Assembly: GCF_017876755.1 (NCBI RefSeq)
Contig: NZ_JAGIOO010000001.1
Coordinates: 5,503,786-5,567,785, forward strand
Length of the DNA: 64,000 nucleotides
Source of the DNA: Crossiella equi
Lineage (GTDB): Bacteria > Actinomycetota > Actinomycetes > Mycobacteriales > Pseudonocardiaceae
Reading direction: 5' to 3'
Positions 9,309-17,058 of this stretch are shown here, piece by piece (position 1 is the first letter of the stretch; each line of letters opens with the position of its first letter). Position numbers and translations under genes: made by a program. The notes under the pieces were generated by a model, which searched no databases, was not told the origin of the DNA, and saw only the letters and a program-made list of their open reading frames with translations.

Positions 9309-9623
9309 ATGGCAAGTGGATACGGTCTCGACGCCGAGGGCATGGCCAAGGCTGCTAACGACGTCGACAAGGTGAACCAGGAGATCACGACCGAGCTGCG
9401 CCAGCTGCAGAGCCAGCTCGAGCCGCTGCAGGGCATCTGGAAGGGTGCCGCATCTCAGGCGTTCGGCAAGCTCATGGAGCAGTGGAACACCGAGACCACG
9501 AAGATGAACACGGCGCTGGGCGGCATCGCCAGCACCCTGAAGGAGCAGTCGGGCGGCTACGTCCTCCAGGAGGAAGAGGCCTCGTCCAGCATTTCCTCCA
9601 TCGCCGCCGGTCTCGACTTCTGA
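9309..9623 (+). CDS. WXG100-family ESX secreted protein (EsxU/EsxT-like, first of pair)
   Basis: Small helical type VII substrate of 104 aa. The start is the ATG at 9309, eight bases after AGGGGGT; a longer upstream reading frame has no ribosome site. The WXG turn is WKG at residues 44-46, between two amphipathic helices, and the length is typical. There is no signal peptide. It lies 65 bp before a second WXG100 gene; such pairs usually make a heterodimer that docks on EccC and is exported together. A YxxxD/E export signal is not obvious at the C-terminus, so recognition may come from the partner. In ESX-4 the corresponding pair is esxT/esxU; which is which cannot be assigned from sequence alone. 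Confidence 0.9.
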   Translation: MASGYGLDAEGMAKAANDVDKVNQEITTELRQLQSQLEPLQGIWKGAASQAFGKLMEQWNTETTKMNTALGGIASTLKEQSGGYVLQEEEASSSISSIAAGLDF

Positions 9624-9688
9624 CGCTTTCTTCGAGCGTCCTCCAAATCTCCTGAACTATCTCAATTCTTGCCAAGAGGGGTTTGAAC

Positions 9689-9973
9689 GTGGAAATCAAC
9701 GTTGACTTCGGACAGCTCGCCGAGGGCCAGTCCTCCTGCCAGCGGGTCGCCACCAACATGCAGACCAAGTTCGACGACCTGAAGCAGAACCTGCAGCCGC
9801 TGATCACGACCTGGACCGGTTCCGCAGCTGAGGCCTACCAGCAGCACCAGACCGCGTGGGACCAGTCCTTCGAGAAGCTGCGCGAGATCCTGAGCAAGAC
9901 CGCCATCGCGCTGGGCACCGCCAAGGACGCCTACCAGCAGAACGAGTCCAAGGGCGCTGGCTCCTGGGGCTGA
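9689..9973 (+). CDS. WXG100-family ESX secreted protein (EsxT/EsxU-like, second of pair)
   Basis: This 94-aa WXG100 protein has a WTG turn at residues 42-44. The GTG at 9689 is chosen because AAGAGGGG (9674-9681) ends seven bases before it, whereas an in-frame TTG at 9683 lies too close to that site. A typical helix-turn-helix hairpin is expected. The C-terminal part contains AYQQNES, a possible YxxxE-type type VII export signal. It is the likely partner of the preceding WXG100 protein. The transcript ends at a strong hairpin immediately downstream. Confidence 0.9.
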   Translation: MEINVDFGQLAEGQSSCQRVATNMQTKFDDLKQNLQPLITTWTGSAAEAYQQHQTAWDQSFEKLREILSKTAIALGTAKDAYQQNESKGAGSWG

Positions 9974-9990
9974 TCGGCACCACGACTTCC

Positions 9991-10019
9991 GGCCCCGGAG
10001 CGCACCGCGCTCCGGGGCC
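9991..10019 (+). terminator. Terminator hairpin after the ESX-4 operon
   Basis: Perfect 13-bp inverted repeat with a 3-nt ACC loop, starting 17 bp after the second WXG100 stop. There is no T-run, as is common for actinobacterial terminators. It separates the ESX operon from the convergent AfsR-like gene and may serve both. Confidence 0.8.
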
Positions 10020-10115
10020 AAGTCATGTCCGAGGTCCGGACAGTTCGTTGAGCGAGTTCCGGACGGCCGCTGCTTCCGGGACCCCCATTTCCGTGAAAAG
10101 GGCCAAAGCGGACTG

Positions 10116-13100
10116 TCACCTGTCCCGTGCCGCCGAGGCGCGTCCGCAGGCAATCTCAAGGTCTCCCAACAGCCATTCGGCATTGGCGTGGCCGGGACGG
10201 TGGCCGGAGCGCTCATACGCCGCCATCGCAAGCACAGCCTCCCGCCCGCATCCGGCGAGGTCTCCGACGACCAGCAAGATTCGGCCGAGGACGAGCCTCG
10301 CCCGCGCGGCGTGACTGTGCAGTCCGTGCTTCTCGGCCAACGCGAGGCTTTGCCTGCCAAGGCGCAGTGCCAGCTCGTCGTTCCCCAGCGTGTGGTGGAC
10401 CGAAGCCAGCCCGTGCAGCGCTTGGCATTCGACGTCCGGCGCGCTGACCCTGCGAGTGATCGCCAGGCCCTGTTCGTACTGTGCGAGCGCCTGGTCGAGC
10501 TCACCGAGGAGCTCGAACGACTCGCCCCGGGCGTGGTGCGCCTGCGCTTCCAGCCTGGGCACGCTCTTGTCCATGCTGATCTCGGTGGCCAGCAAGGCGT
10601 ACTCTTGGGCACGCTCCGGCTCACCGAGGCGGTTGTACAAGACAGCAAGGCCCTCCAGCGCTGCGGCCTCGGCTTCGGTATCCGGCCCTGAGCGCAGCAT
10701 CACCAGCGCTCGCTCGAAGTTCGCCAGCGCAGTCGGGTAGTCGCCGATGTCCCGGCTGATCACCGCCAGGTTCAGAACGGTCGGCAGCCGGAACTCGAAG
10801 TACTCCTCGCCGCCCACGGTCAGCGCTTCTTGGCAAGAATTGATCGCTCCGGCCGGATCGCCACGCAGCCAATGAACGGCGGAGAGGTTGAGCAGCGACA
10901 TCATCTCGATGTGGCCGTTCGACTCCTCCCTGGCCAGTGCCAGCGCGCGTTCGCCGTGCTGTCGAGCCTCTTCGAGCTTCCCGAGGCGCAGGCAGGCAGC
11001 GGTGAGGGAGGAGGTGGCGTGGCTCTCCACCGCGCGCAGACCGAGCGTCGCGGCGAGGAACTTGGCCTGCCGGAACCGCGTGACGGCCTTCCGGAAGTCA
11101 GCGCTCTGGTAGGCGCACGCCCCCAGCACCATGTGCATCGTGCTGACCGCGATGTGGTCCTGGTGCTCACGTGCCCACACCAGTGCCGCCTCGGCCAGAC
11201 CGAGGACGTCAGACAGGTACCTGTTGGCGTCGAGGTACCGCCGTACCGCCTCGACCAACCGCCAGGCCAAGTCCCCGTTCGTGGAAGTTGTGGCCACGCG
11301 GGCGGCCGCGACGACGTTCACCCATTCCTCGTCGAGCCATGCCAGAGCGGAGGCCTTGTCCGCGAACCGAGGCACGAGTTCGTCCATTGTGGATCGTTCT
11401 GGAGTGGTCGTGAGGCTCCGCAGATTCGCCTTGGCCGCTGCGGCGTCGGTGGCGCCGAGATAGAAGTGGAGCAGTCTGCGCTGGGCCGTGGGCTCCTCAC
11501 CGCCGAGCCGTTCCCTGCCGTAGAGCGAGACCAGGTCGTGCATGGACATCCGGCCGGAACCGTTGTCCTGCACGAGGCCCGCCGCTCGCAGCACGAACAG
11601 GGACTTCGCTGCCTGCTCCGGACTGGTGCCGAGCAGTGCGTCGGCGGCATCGGCGGTGAAGGTCGGGCCGGGGACGAGTCCGAGCAGTCCGAACAGCTGG
11701 CTGGCCTCCTCGTCGAGGCTCGCGTAGGAGAGGTCGAATGCCGCGCGGACGGCGGTCTGCTCGTCCCCGATCACGGATAGGGAGGCCAACCGGTTCTCCG
11801 CGCGCAGGATCCGCACGTGCGCGGGGATGTCCGGGGCGCCTCCGATCGCGAGGTTGGCGGAGGCGATGCGGAGGGCCAAGGGCAGGTGCGCGCACAGCGC
11901 CGCCATCTCCGCCGCGGCCCCCGGCGCCTCGTCCACCGCCGCGTCGCCCAGCATCGTGCGGAGCAGGGACTGGGAGTCCGCGGGCGGCAGGACCTCGACC
12001 GCGAACCCGGTGACCCCGGGGATGCCGCGGAACTCCGAGCGGCTGGTGACGAGTGTGGACACCGAGGTGTTCTCGGGCATCAGCGGACGGATCTGCTCGG
12101 GATCTCTCGCGTTGTCCAGCACCAAGAGGACCCGGCGGTCGCGCAGCACCTCCCGGAAGAGCGCGCTGAGCTCGGCGAGCTCGGTTGGGATGCCCTCAGC
12201 CGGTACCCCGAGCGCCCGGAGCAGGCGGGGGAGCACCTGAGTGGCGTTGGCTGGGGGACTCGCGGAGAAGCCTCGCAGGTCCACGTAGAGCTGGCCATCC
12301 GGGAAGTGCGTGCGGACGTGGTGGCCGACACGGATGGCCAATGCCGTCTTGCCCACCCCGGGTGGACCGGACAGCGCGGTGGTGCCCGGTAGCCGGACGG
12401 CTGCCGACAGGTCGTGGACCAGAGCGGCCCGGCCGACGAAGTCCACGATGTCCAGCGGCAGCTGGGAGGGGATGACGGAAGGGGGAGGGGCCGAGCGGGC
12501 TGGTGCCCGGGGCAGGTCGATGTCGCCAACCAGGATCCGCTGGTGCAGGTCGCACAGCGCTTGGCCGGGACGGGTGCCCAGCAGCTCGGCCAGGGCACCG
12601 CTCGCCTCGCGGAAGACCTGGAGCGCTTCCGCCTGGCGGTCGCCCCTGACCAGCGCGAGCATCAGCTGAGCCCAGAAAGTCTCATTCAGTGGCTGCTCGG
12701 CGGTCAACACACGCAGCTCCGCGACGAGGTCCCCGGCCCGGTCCAAGGTCAGCTCCGCGGCGAACCTGGCCTCCAGGGTCTGTTGGCGTTCGTTGTCGAG
12801 CGCGACGCCGGCCGTCTCGCGCAACGTGCGCGAGGGCACGTCCGACAGGGCCGGGCCACGCCACAGCGCCAGTGCCTGCCGTAGGAGCCGGGCCTTCGGG
12901 ACCTCGGACTCCGCCGATCCCGCGTGGGCGACCAGGTCCCGGAAGCGGAAGACGTCCACCGACTCCGGCGGTACGTCCGCCAGGTAGCCCCGTCCGGCGG
13001 TGCGGACCACCGACGCTCCCACGGCCTGCCGCAGGCGCCGCACGTAGGTCTGGATCGCGGCCTTCGGCTCCGGCGGCGCGTCGCCGTCCCACAGGTTGGC

Positions 13101-13232
13101 GGCCAGCTCCTCCACCGTGACCGGCTCGCCCGGGCGCAGCAGCAGGCTGGCCAGCAGGATCCGGTGTTTGGCCGCGGTCAGCGGGCCTGACGGTGTGCGC
13201 AGCGGCCCGAGCAGGCCGAAGTCGACCTCCAT
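10116..13232 (-). CDS. AfsR/SARP-type transcriptional regulator with NB-ARC and TPR domains
   Basis: The 1038-aa regulator has an OmpR-type winged helix (residues 1 to ~90), a bacterial transcriptional activation domain (~95-240), an NB-ARC/STAND ATPase module with P-loop GPPGVGKTA (Lys ~295), and a long TPR-rich half (~640-1000). This is the layout of AfsR-like SARP regulators, which activate genes when the ATPase/TPR part senses a signal. The ATG at 13232 is preferred to the one three codons upstream because the GGGGGG ribosome site then has normal spacing. The gene converges on the ESX-4 operon and stands alone. Its targets are unknown: no biosynthetic cluster is in view, so ESX-4 or distant genes are possible. 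Confidence 0.88.
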   Translation of the reverse strand: MEVDFGLLGPLRTPSGPLTAAKHRILLASLLLRPGEPVTVEELAANLWDGDAPPEPKAAIQTYVRRLRQAVGASVVRTAGRGYLADVPPESVDVFRFRDLVAHAGSAESEVPKARLLRQALALWRGPALSDVPSRTLRETAGVALDNERQQTLEARFAAELTLDRAGDLVAELRVLTAEQPLNETFWAQLMLALVRGDRQAEALQVFREASGALAELLGTRPGQALCDLHQRILVGDIDLPRAPARSAPPPSVIPSQLPLDIVDFVGRAALVHDLSAAVRLPGTTALSGPPGVGKTALAIRVGHHVRTHFPDGQLYVDLRGFSASPPANATQVLPRLLRALGVPAEGIPTELAELSALFREVLRDRRVLLVLDNARDPEQIRPLMPENTSVSTLVTSRSEFRGIPGVTGFAVEVLPPADSQSLLRTMLGDAAVDEAPGAAAEMAALCAHLPLALRIASANLAIGGAPDIPAHVRILRAENRLASLSVIGDEQTAVRAAFDLSYASLDEEASQLFGLLGLVPGPTFTADAADALLGTSPEQAAKSLFVLRAAGLVQDNGSGRMSMHDLVSLYGRERLGGEEPTAQRRLLHFYLGATDAAAAKANLRSLTTTPERSTMDELVPRFADKASALAWLDEEWVNVVAAARVATTSTNGDLAWRLVEAVRRYLDANRYLSDVLGLAEAALVWAREHQDHIAVSTMHMVLGACAYQSADFRKAVTRFRQAKFLAATLGLRAVESHATSSLTAACLRLGKLEEARQHGERALALAREESNGHIEMMSLLNLSAVHWLRGDPAGAINSCQEALTVGGEEYFEFRLPTVLNLAVISRDIGDYPTALANFERALVMLRSGPDTEAEAAALEGLAVLYNRLGEPERAQEYALLATEISMDKSVPRLEAQAHHARGESFELLGELDQALAQYEQGLAITRRVSAPDVECQALHGLASVHHTLGNDELALRLGRQSLALAEKHGLHSHAARARLVLGRILLVVGDLAGCGREAVLAMAAYERSGHRPGHANAEWLLGDLEIACGRASAARDR

Positions 13233-13262
13233 CAACAGCATCCCCCCGTTGAAGATGCCGCG

Positions 13263-13268
13263 ATGCTA
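13263..13268 (-). promoter_or_regulatory. Candidate -10 box for the AfsR-like gene
   Basis: TAGCAT on the leftward strand, about 30 bp before the start codon. No good -35 box is seen. Confidence 0.25.
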
Positions 13269-13310
13269 ACCCCGCCGGTGGTGTGTGCGGTCGGAAATCC
13301 CGCAGGTGGT

Positions 13311-13362
13311 CACCGGCATGGGCGAGCGGGCTCGCCCACCAGCCCGCTCGCCCATGCCGGTG
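13311..13362 (-). terminator. Long perfect hairpin downstream of the GGDEF gene
   Basis: Perfect 22-bp arms (13311-13332 and 13341-13362) with an 8-nt loop. It is the strongest of three consecutive hairpins between the GGDEF stop and the AfsR-like gene, both leftward. It would end GGDEF transcription and insulate the downstream promoter. A 22-bp perfect stem is longer than a terminator needs. Confidence 0.7.
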
Positions 13363-13364
13363 CG

Positions 13365-13386
13365 GAGGCCGACCGCCCTCGGCCTC
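13365..13386 (-). terminator. Second hairpin of the triple array
   Basis: Perfect 8-bp arms (13365-13372 and 13379-13386) with a 6-nt loop, two bases from the long hairpin. Confidence 0.45.
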
Positions 13387-13405
13387 CCCCCGGCGTGGGG
13401 TCCGG

Positions 13406-13436
13406 CACGGCGGCGCTCCCCGGGTGCGCCGCCGTG
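13406..13436 (-). terminator. Third hairpin of the triple array, nearest the GGDEF stop
   Basis: Perfect 11-bp arms (13406-13416 and 13426-13436) with a 9-nt loop, 19 bp after the GGDEF stop codon. It would be the first terminator met by that transcript. Confidence 0.55.
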
Positions 13437-13455
13437 ACCCCGGCCCCCGCCTTGT

Positions 13456-14079
13456 TCAGTCGCCCGCCAGCGCGATCTGGTCCCGCCCACTGCGCTTGGC
13501 TTGCAGGACCGCCGCGTCGGCCCGGCGGACCAGGGACATGAGGTCCCCGCCGTTGCCCGGGTCGTGCACGGCCAGTCCGATGGACGCGGCCATCCCAGTG
13601 ATCACTACCGGCCTCCCGTCGGTAGAGATCACCGGGACGGCCATCTCCCTGATCTTGGCCCGGATCCGGCGTGCTGCCCTTATCGCCCGTTGCCGGTCGC
13701 TCGCCGGGAACAAGACCAGGAACTCGTCGCCGCCATGACCGCCGTACCGCGCCGCGATACCGCTCTCATGCGCGACAGCTCGCAGAACCTGTCCCACCGC
13801 CTGGAGTACCGAGTCTCCAGCGAGGTGGCCGTGCTCGTCGTTGACCAGCTTGAACCGGTCCAGGTCGACGATGAGGAGGACGCTTTCGCGCTGTCCTGCC
13901 GAGTGCAGGGCAGCGGGTGCCTGCTCCGCCCAGCCTCGGCGGTCGAGCAGGCCCGTCAGCGGGTCCGTGGCCCAGTACCCGTACGGCTGTCCGCACGCGT
14001 GGCAGTTCAGGCCGTGTGCCGTGTTCGCGGTAGCTCCTGGGTGCATCGCCGGATCGACCCCCACCGAGTTGTCTGGCAT
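13456..14079 (-). CDS. Short GGDEF (diguanylate cyclase-type) protein
   Basis: The 207-aa soluble protein consists of a ~38-residue N-terminal segment with a CHACG motif and one GGDEF domain. The active-site motif GGDEF is intact at ~116-120, so synthesis of the second messenger c-di-GMP is possible. The usual RYGGDEF is expanded to RYGGHGGDEF, and the RxxD inhibitory site that normally precedes it is absent, so product inhibition may be lost. There is no sensor, membrane or EAL domain. An in-frame ATG at 14046 follows a GGTGGGGG ribosome site and is a possible shorter start; the Cys pair would be kept. The gene is divergent from the EspR-like regulator. Confidence 0.82.
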   Translation of the reverse strand: MPDNSVGVDPAMHPGATANTAHGLNCHACGQPYGYWATDPLTGLLDRRGWAEQAPAALHSAGQRESVLLIVDLDRFKLVNDEHGHLAGDSVLQAVGQVLRAVAHESGIAARYGGHGGDEFLVLFPASDRQRAIRAARRIRAKIREMAVPVISTDGRPVVITGMAASIGLAVHDPGNGGDLMSLVRRADAAVLQAKRSGRDQIALAGD

Positions 14080-14110
14080 GCCGGGTACGGTGTTGTCCTG
14101 CTGACGACGG

Positions 14111-14140
14111 TTGAGCTAGGTCAGTGCCGAAGTCTATTGT
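14111..14140 (+). promoter_or_regulatory. Candidate promoter for the EspR-like/ImmA/membrane-protein cassette
   Basis: TTGAGC, an 18-bp spacer, then TATTGT, about 90 bp before the EspR-like start. It lies in the divergent gap shared with the GGDEF gene. Confidence 0.35.
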
Positions 14141-14230
14141 TGGTGTACCAGGGTTTCAACTGAGGAAAAAGCCGTCACCCGTATGGCCCTTTCTCTCAGT
14201 GAAAACTTCGAAGTGGTCTGGGGAGGCCTG

Positions 14231-14683
14231 ATGGCGGAGCGGGCGGGTCAGAGCCTGGCCGACAAGCTGAACCACCTCTTCGCCGTGTCGGCGCCAAGGG
14301 TGGGCCAGGAGTTCAGCAACGAGCACGTGGCCGCTGCGATCACGGCGAGTGGCGTTACAATCTCGCAGAGTTACATCTGGCAGCTGCGCAAAGGAAACAA
14401 GGACAATCCGACCTTCAAACATCTGCAAGCACTGGCAGGTTTCTTCGGAGTTCCTGTCAGCTACTTCTTCGATGACGAGGTTACGGATAGGGTCGATCGG
14501 CAGTTGGCAGACCTGAAGGAAGAGCAGACCAGGCTTCGCCGGATTGCGGGCAGCAGCGAGGCGCAGCTCATGGCCATGCGTGCGGGAGAGCTCTCCCCGC
14601 AGGGGCGCCGACAGGTGATGGACCTGCTCGACGTCGTCTACCGGCTCGAACAGGCCGAGCGGGGCGAGAACGCGGGCGGGTGA
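14231..14683 (+). CDS. EspR-like helix-turn-helix transcriptional regulator
   Basis: This 150-aa XRE-class DNA-binding protein has the layout of M. tuberculosis EspR: a helix-turn-helix (residues ~10-75, with YIWQLRKGN as the recognition region) and a C-terminal helical segment. In EspR that C-terminal part mediates dimer contacts. The ATG at 14231 is chosen because GGGAGG lies just upstream; an earlier in-frame ATG at 14183 has no ribosome site at useful distance. Similar HTH proteins are widespread in actinobacteria next to ImmA-type peptidases, so similarity to EspR does not prove ESX control. It is followed after 13 bp by the peptidase gene. The pair suggests repressor removal by a protease. 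Confidence 0.8.
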   Translation: MAERAGQSLADKLNHLFAVSAPRVGQEFSNEHVAAAITASGVTISQSYIWQLRKGNKDNPTFKHLQALAGFFGVPVSYFFDDEVTDRVDRQLADLKEEQTRLRRIAGSSEAQLMAMRAGELSPQGRRQVMDLLDVVYRLEQAERGENAGG

Positions 14684-14696
14684 AAGGGGCGGTCCC

Positions 14697-15215
14697 GTGC
14701 GGGAACGCGATCTACGACGACGGTGCCGGCGACTGCTCAACGAGCTGGACATCCGGCCACCCCTGGACGTCATCGAACTGTGTCGCCGCGTGGGTGAACG
14801 CCGCGGCAAACCGATCCGGCTCGTGGCGCACCCGATCCCCGTCCCGGGGCCCTTCGGCGTGTGGATCGCCACCGAGACGGCCGACTACATCCTGTACCAG
14901 GAGCGCACGACCAAGTCCCACCAGAACCACATCATCCTGCACGAGCTGGGCCACCTCCTGGCTGGTCACCGCAGTGACACCGGCCACGACGACCCGATGC
15001 TCACCGAGCTGTACCCGGACATCGAGCCGGACGCGGTGCGCCGGGCGCTGAGGCGCTCCAGCTACGACAACTCGCAGGAGCTGGAGGCGGAGACGGTCGC
15101 GACGATCATCCTGGAGTGGGCCTCGGTGCTCGACCGGGTCGCGCCCGGCGACTCCACCGACGTCACCACGAAGCGGATCGAGAACGCGCTGGGCGACCGG
15201 CTGGGCTGGCTGTGA
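14697..15215 (+). CDS. ImmA/IrrE-family zinc metallopeptidase-like protein
   Basis: The 172-aa protein starts with GTG behind AAAGGGGCGG. The zinc motif HELGH is present in ILHELGHLLAGH, with a downstream acidic segment QELEAETVA as in ImmA/IrrE peptidases (M78 class). Such proteins cleave or antagonise a partner XRE-type repressor, as ImmA does with ImmR in ICEBs1. The gene is 13 bp after the EspR-like regulator and overlaps the next gene by four bases (GTGA), so the three form one translationally coupled unit. No phage or integrative-element genes are nearby, so this is a resident signalling cassette rather than a mobile-element switch. Confidence 0.85.
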   Translation: MRERDLRRRCRRLLNELDIRPPLDVIELCRRVGERRGKPIRLVAHPIPVPGPFGVWIATETADYILYQERTTKSHQNHIILHELGHLLAGHRSDTGHDDPMLTELYPDIEPDAVRRALRRSSYDNSQELEAETVATIILEWASVLDRVAPGDSTDVTTKRIENALGDRLGWL

Positions 15216-16336
15216 ACCCCACCACCATCATCATGACGGCGTTGCAGGGCATCCTGCTCTACGGCGCTCTCGGCTGGAAGCTCTACCAGTTCAGCCGCGC
15301 CCCGAGGGACCTCTCGCTGCGCATCGTGACCGCGTGCCTGGTCGCGGCCGGGTTCGCCTACCCGCTCGGCCTGCTCGCGGGCAGCACCGCCGAGCCCACG
15401 ATCGCGGTCATCGTCTACAGCTGGGCGCAGTACAGCCTGCTGATGGTCGTCATCTACACGCTCGTGCTGTTCTTCCTGTTCAGCGCGCTGCCCAGGCCCC
15501 TGGCGAAACGGCAGGCGTACGGGCAGGCGGTGCCGCTGCTGGCCGGGCTGATCGGGCTGGCCGCGGTCACCTTCGGCACCTCGGAGAGCCCCGGGCAGTA
15601 CTCCATCGCCACCGTGGCCGGGTTCTACCTCTTCGCCGACGCCTACCTCGCCTACGGCGTGGGCGTGGCGCTGTGGTGGACCCGCCGGTACGCGCGCGGC
15701 GCCACCGGGCGGCTGCGGCGCGGCCTGCTGATCACCTCGATCGGCGAGGTGCTGATGATCGCGGCCGCGGCCGGCACCTGCCTGACCGTGGCGATCATGT
15801 GGGCCGGTGTGGAGATGCCGGAGTGGACCCGCACGCTGAGCACGTTCATCCTCTTCCCCGGCATCCTGCTGTTCATCATCGGCGTGAGCTACCCGGGTGT
15901 GCTGATGCGCCTGGCCGCGCTGCGCGTGTGGTGGCAGCACCTGCGCGTCTACCACCAGCTGCGTCCACTGTGGACCACGTTGCACGAGGCGTTCCCGCAG
16001 GACGCGCTCAGCCGCGGCCCGGTGCGGGCGGCCTGGCGGGACGTGCTGAGCCTGCGCGGGGTGCACCGGCGGTACTACCGGCGGGTCATCGAGTGCCGCG
16101 ACGGGCTGGTGCGGATCAGCCCCTACCTGGCGCACGTGCGCAGCGGGGCCGGTGCGGAGTCGCTGACCCTGGCCGAGTCGCTGCGGGCCGGGCTGCGCGC
16201 GCACGCCGAGGGCGTCGAGGTGACCTCGCAGGCGGTGGCCCTGGCGCTGCCCGACAGCGACGACCTGGACGACGACGTGCGCGAGCTGTTGGCGCTGGCC
16301 AGCGAACTGCGCCAGGAGCCAACGGCCGCCGTCTGA
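15212..16336 (+). CDS. Polytopic membrane protein of the HTH/ImmA cassette (possible MAB_1171c/DUF6545 type)
   Basis: This 374-aa protein begins at a GTG overlapping the peptidase stop; a longer upstream frame lies inside the peptidase gene and is rejected. About seven membrane segments fill residues ~1-235. A cytoplasmic C-terminal domain of ~135 residues is rich in Arg and Leu and ends in an acidic DDLDDDVRE stretch. The layout recalls the actinobacterial MAB_1171c 'putative transporter'/DUF6545 proteins, often found beside HTH and ImmA-like genes (recalled, tentative). It could be the membrane sensor of the cassette; no ligand or transport motif is recognised. Confidence 0.75.
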   Translation: MNPTTIIMTALQGILLYGALGWKLYQFSRAPRDLSLRIVTACLVAAGFAYPLGLLAGSTAEPTIAVIVYSWAQYSLLMVVIYTLVLFFLFSALPRPLAKRQAYGQAVPLLAGLIGLAAVTFGTSESPGQYSIATVAGFYLFADAYLAYGVGVALWWTRRYARGATGRLRRGLLITSIGEVLMIAAAAGTCLTVAIMWAGVEMPEWTRTLSTFILFPGILLFIIGVSYPGVLMRLAALRVWWQHLRVYHQLRPLWTTLHEAFPQDALSRGPVRAAWRDVLSLRGVHRRYYRRVIECRDGLVRISPYLAHVRSGAGAESLTLAESLRAGLRAHAEGVEVTSQAVALALPDSDDLDDDVRELLALASELRQEPTAAV

Positions 16337-16463
16337 ACGGCTCCTGAACGGCCGGTGACGCTGCTCACCACCCAGGCGTACCCGGGCTGCGGGGTGCCCT
16401 CCGGCGTCATCTACACTGGTCGGGCCCGGTCACACCTGCGTGGGCGGCCCACCTGGGGCCGTT

Positions 16464-16493
16464 TTGACCCTCCGCAGGGCCAGCGGGTAACCT
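16464..16493 (+). promoter_or_regulatory. Promoter of the rplM-rpsI operon
   Basis: TTGACC, an 18-bp spacer, then TAACCT, a good housekeeping-sigma match. Transcription would start near 16500, leaving a ~115-nt 5' leader before rplM. The leader could carry autogenous control by a ribosomal protein, but I see no clear conserved structure. Confidence 0.55.
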
Positions 16494-16614
16494 GATCCGC
16501 TGTTGTGCGGTATACGGTGCGACCAGGGTCCGCCGCGCGTTTTCGAGTTGGTCTGCCAGCTGAAACGCATCACCGCAGTGACATCCCGTGATGTGAGGAC
16601 GACGAGGTAGACCC

Positions 16615-17058
16615 GTGCGCACGTACAGCCCGAAGCCCGGCGAGGTGAAGCGCACCTGGCACGTCATTGACGCCCAGGACCTGGTGCTCGGCCGGCTCGC
16701 CACCCACGCCGCGACTCTGCTGCGCGGCAAGCACAAGCCCACCTACGCCCCGCACGTCGACACCGGCGACTTCGTCATCGTGATCAACGCGGACAAGGTG
16801 GCCCTCACCGGACACAAGCGCGACCAGGAGTTCGTGTACCGCCACAGCGGTTACCCGGGCGGTCTGCGCAAGCGCTCGTTCGGCGAGATGATCGACAAGC
16901 ACCCGACCAAGCTGGTCGAGAAGACCATCAAGGGCATGCTGCCCAAGAACAAGCTCGGCCGCGCCATGGGCAAGAAGCTCAAGGTCTACGCCGGCGAGGC
17001 GCACCCGCACGCCGCGCAGCAGCCCCAGCCGTTCGAGATCAAGAAGGTCGCCCAGTGA
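16615..17058 (+). CDS. rplM: 50S ribosomal protein L13 (uL13)
   Basis: Large-subunit ribosomal protein, 147 aa, GTG start with GACGAGG upstream. It has the standard N-terminus ([16 protein letters not shown]) and the conserved [18 protein letters not shown] and VKGML-like (KTIKGMLP) blocks; length is normal for actinobacteria. Its stop overlaps the rpsI start (GTGA), the conserved rplM-rpsI pair. In M. tuberculosis the same pair directly follows the ESX-4 genes, as here apart from the inserted regulators. Confidence 0.98.
   Translation: MRTYSPKPGEVKRTWHVIDAQDLVLGRLATHAATLLRGKHKPTYAPHVDTGDFVIVINADKVALTGHKRDQEFVYRHSGYPGGLRKRSFGEMIDKHPTKLVEKTIKGMLPKNKLGRAMGKKLKVYAGEAHPHAAQQPQPFEIKKVAQ

Noticed and set aside
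16500-16614. Structured L13 autoregulatory leader before rplM
   Set aside because: Short GC-rich pairings can be drawn, but none stands out and no known leader motif is recognised, so only the promoter is annotated.
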